From Solirubrobacteraceae bacterium (GTDB lineage Bacteria > Actinomycetota > Thermoleophilia > Solirubrobacterales > Solirubrobacteraceae), in contig JAPSGI010000015.1 of NCBI GenBank assembly GCA_031177685.1, positions 1-64,000 of the forward strand: 64,000 bases of DNA, written 5' to 3'. The position numbers and the translations under genes were made by a program. Below the pieces are notes generated by a model that made no database searches, was not told the origin of the DNA, and worked only from the letters and a program-made list of their open reading frames with translations. This document shows positions 62,310 through 64,000 of this stretch, piece by piece; the first letter of the stretch is position 1; each line of letters begins with the position of its first letter.

Positions 62310-63274
62310 CGGGCGCGCGCGGTGCGCACGCGGAACGTCAGGCTGCGCGCCGCGGTGCGGCCGTCCGCCGTCGCGCGCAGGGTCACGACGAAGCGGCCGG
62401 GGCTCAGGCGGCGCGTGGCGACCGCCACGCGGCCGGCTCCGGGCCGCCCGTGGGCGAAGCGCTTGCGGCCCAGGACTCGCGCGCGCCCGGCGCGGCGGAT
62501 CGTGACGTCCACCCGGGCGGGACGGTCGACCCGGTAGCGCAGGATCGCGGCACGGCCGCGGGTCAGCGTCCGTGGCCGCAGCGCGACGCCGCTCAGCCGG
62601 GGCGCGCCGGGTCGCGGCGGCGGGCAGCCGGTGATCGCGACCGCCGTGGAAGAGGTGGCCCGCGTCCCGTCGCGGCTGGTGAACTCGGCGACGAAGCGGT
62701 GCGCGCCGCAGGTGGTCGGCGCGGTCAGGACGGATCTCGGCGGCCCGTCGAGCGCCAGCTCGAAGCGCGTCGCGGTGAAGTCGGCGGGCAGGTCGTCGAG
62801 GACCGTGTCCGTACCGCCGTCGGGGCGGAACTCCGTCCGGGCCACGATCGGCTTGGGCTCCTGACCCAGCATCCGCAGTGTCGGGTTGTTCAGGAAGATG
62901 TAGATCGTCGCCGCGTCCCCGAGGTGCACGCCCCCGGTCAGCGTCTGTCCGAGCGCGTGGGCGGTGGCCGTGCCGAGCCGGCTGGACTCCGGACACGCCC
63001 GCGCGTCGCGCTGCGCCGGCGTGCACGCGGTGACCCGCTGCAGCGGGGCCAGGTCGAACCCGAAGCCGACGGGGGACTTCAGCCGGGCGGAGCGCGTCGG
63101 CTCCTCGTCGGCCGCCTGGGTGACGATCGACGTGAAGGCGACGGTGCGGCCGGGCCGGTCGGTCGGGGCGACGGAGACCGCGAGCTTCGGCGCGTAGGCC
63201 GCGTGCGCGGGCGCGGCGGCGGCGAGGGTCCCCGCGCAGGCGAGGACGAGGGCGAGCGAGCGGCGAGCAGCCAT
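62306..63274 (-). CDS. Secreted protein of unknown function
   Basis: A 322-residue exported protein with a signal peptide (ALVLACAGTLAAAAPAHA). A first domain to about residue 210 includes two Cys near residues 85-95 and GTATAHALGQTLTGGVHLGD; a second, Arg/Thr-rich domain (ILRYRVDRPARVDVTIRRAGRA) looks like a beta-sandwich repeat common in actinobacterial surface proteins. It is related to the next gene. TATCCT lies 10 nt before the ATG. Confidence 0.72.
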   Translation of the reverse strand: MAARRSLALVLACAGTLAAAAPAHAAYAPKLAVSVAPTDRPGRTVAFTSIVTQAADEEPTRSARLKSPVGFGFDLAPLQRVTACTPAQRDARACPESSRLGTATAHALGQTLTGGVHLGDAATIYIFLNNPTLRMLGQEPKPIVARTEFRPDGGTDTVLDDLPADFTATRFELALDGPPRSVLTAPTTCGAHRFVAEFTSRDGTRATSSTAVAITGCPPPRPGAPRLSGVALRPRTLTRGRAAILRYRVDRPARVDVTIRRAGRARVLGRKRFAHGRPGAGRVAVATRRLSPGRFVVTLRATADGRTAARSLTFRVRTARAR

Positions 63275-63284
63275 GCGAGTGCCC

Positions 63285-63290
63285 AGGATA
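63285..63290 (-). promoter_or_regulatory. -10-like box, secreted protein gene
   Basis: TATCCT on the minus strand, 10 nt before the ATG at 63274. Confidence 0.4.
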
Positions 63291-63307
63291 GAGGGCCGCT
63301 TGGCCCC

Positions 63308-64000
63308 TTACCGCCGCCCGGCGATGCGGAGCAGGAGCGTTCGCGCCGTCGCACCGTCCGCGTCCGACGCCCGGACGGTCACCAGCCAGCGGCCGGGCGC
63401 CAGGCCGCGGCCGATCGCGCGGACCGCGTTGCGGCCGGGGCGGCCGGCCAGGCGGCGCAGCGTGCGCACGCGACGCGTCCCGGCGCGGCGGGCCGTGATC
63501 CGCACCGCGGCGGGCTCCGCGAGGGTGAAGAAAACCGTGCGGCCGGCGATGCGCGCGCCCGCGAGCGTCGGGGGCGCGCCCGTGCAGCCGCCGATGGCGA
63601 TCGGGATGCGCCGCTCGGCGCGCTCGCCGCCGTGGCCGGTGAGCGTCGCCACCGCCTCGTAGGCGCCGCAGCGCTCCGGCGCGGCCAGCAGCGCGTCGAG
63701 CGTCACGCGCAGGCGGCTCGAGGTGGGCCCGGGGATCTCGTCGAGGCGCAGCTCGCGTCCGCCGGGCACCGCGACCACCGCGCCGGTGAAGCGCTGGTCG
63801 AGCACGAGCGGCAGCAGCGGGTTGGTTAGGGAAGTCGAGAAGCGGTCCCCTTCCGTCAGGAAGACGCCGCCGGAGAACGTGCCGAAGGCCGTGGAGGAGG
63901 ACGCCGCACCGATGCGGCTGCCCGCCGGGCGGTCGCCGGGTTCCGCGCCGAATCCCGGCAGCGTCATCCGCACGGAGCGAGTCGCCTCCTCGGTCGCCAC
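63308..64000 (-). CDS. Secreted-type protein, paralogue of the neighbour (partial)
   Basis: At least 230 residues; the N-terminus lies beyond the window. It shares the order of the neighbour: EEATRSVRMTLPGFG matches EEPTRSARLKSPVGFG, then FGTFSGGVFL, ERCGAYEAVATLTGHGG and a C-terminal Arg/Val-rich beta domain (AVRITARRAGTRRVRTL). The two genes are probably a tandem duplication. Function is unknown. Confidence 0.7.
   Translation of the reverse strand: MATEEATRSVRMTLPGFGAEPGDRPAGSRIGAASSSTAFGTFSGGVFLTEGDRFSTSLTNPLLPLVLDQRFTGAVVAVPGGRELRLDEIPGPTSSRLRVTLDALLAAPERCGAYEAVATLTGHGGERAERRIPIAIGGCTGAPPTLAGARIAGRTVFFTLAEPAAVRITARRAGTRRVRTLRRLAGRPGRNAVRAIGRGLAPGRWLVTVRASDADGATARTLLLRIAGRR

Overview
This window is from a very G+C-rich bacterial chromosome and is almost entirely coding; no gap between genes exceeds about 250 bp. 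The most likely source is a deep-branching actinobacterium of the Thermoleophilia type (Solirubrobacter/Conexibacter-like). That is an inference from base composition, a division and cell-wall cluster with a meso-DAP-type MurE signature, GTG/TTG starts, type II fatty acid synthesis with FabI, and split glycine decarboxylase (GcvPA/GcvPB). No rRNA, tRNA, CRISPR array, integrase or transposase gene was seen.

Layout. 1-5.9 kb: a secreted IPT/calcium-repeat protein, Lon protease behind a perfect 15-bp palindrome, an O-methyltransferase-like gene and a solitary murB. 5.9-24.4 kb: a surface-glycan region with several GT2 transferases, a DUF2304 protein, a GT61 and two GT4-like transferases, a two-gene ABC exporter with a Wzt-like ATPase, an FkbM and two other methyltransferases, a sugar aminotransferase, a divergent pair of paralogous cupins, an Fcl-like epimerase and a DUF2142 membrane protein. 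24.4-28.1 kb: fabD-fabG-acpP-fabF facing fabI. 28.2-33.1 kb: a repeat-rich membrane protein, a nuclease-like protein and a cpaF-tadB-tadC set. 33.3-34.9 kb: a DUF3352 lipoprotein. 35.1-57.9 kb: the dcw cluster mraZ-rsmH-ftsL-ftsI-(GT2)-murE-murF-mraY, then a 7-kb accessory block (DUF2510, TetR, a broken DUF2339 gene, a LamG protein), then murD-ftsW-murG-murC-ftsQ-ftsZ. 57.9-62.3 kb: gcvT-gcvH-gcvPA-gcvPB. The right edge holds two related secreted proteins, the last cut by the window end.

How it works together. The dcw genes make the lipid II precursor (MurC/D/E/F, MraY, MurG) and the septal machine (FtsZ, FtsQ, FtsL, FtsW, FtsI). MurB, needed for the same pathway, lies 50 kb away. The glycan region should build and export a surface polysaccharide, and the fab genes supply acyl chains. 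Many genes overlap by 1-4 bp, so translational coupling is likely.

Most notable observations: (1) a nearly identical palindromic element of about 39 nt occurs twice, once at the C-terminus of murC and once exactly where the DUF2339 gene changes frame; (2) sixteen genes carry a TANNNT -10-like hexamer 6-11 nt before the start codon, the signature of leaderless transcripts; (3) five convergent gene pairs end on one shared CTAG; (4) the mraZ promoter has two MraZ boxes between -35 and -10, followed by a long leader hairpin; (5) the dcw cluster contains a foreign glycosyltransferase and a 7-kb accessory block.
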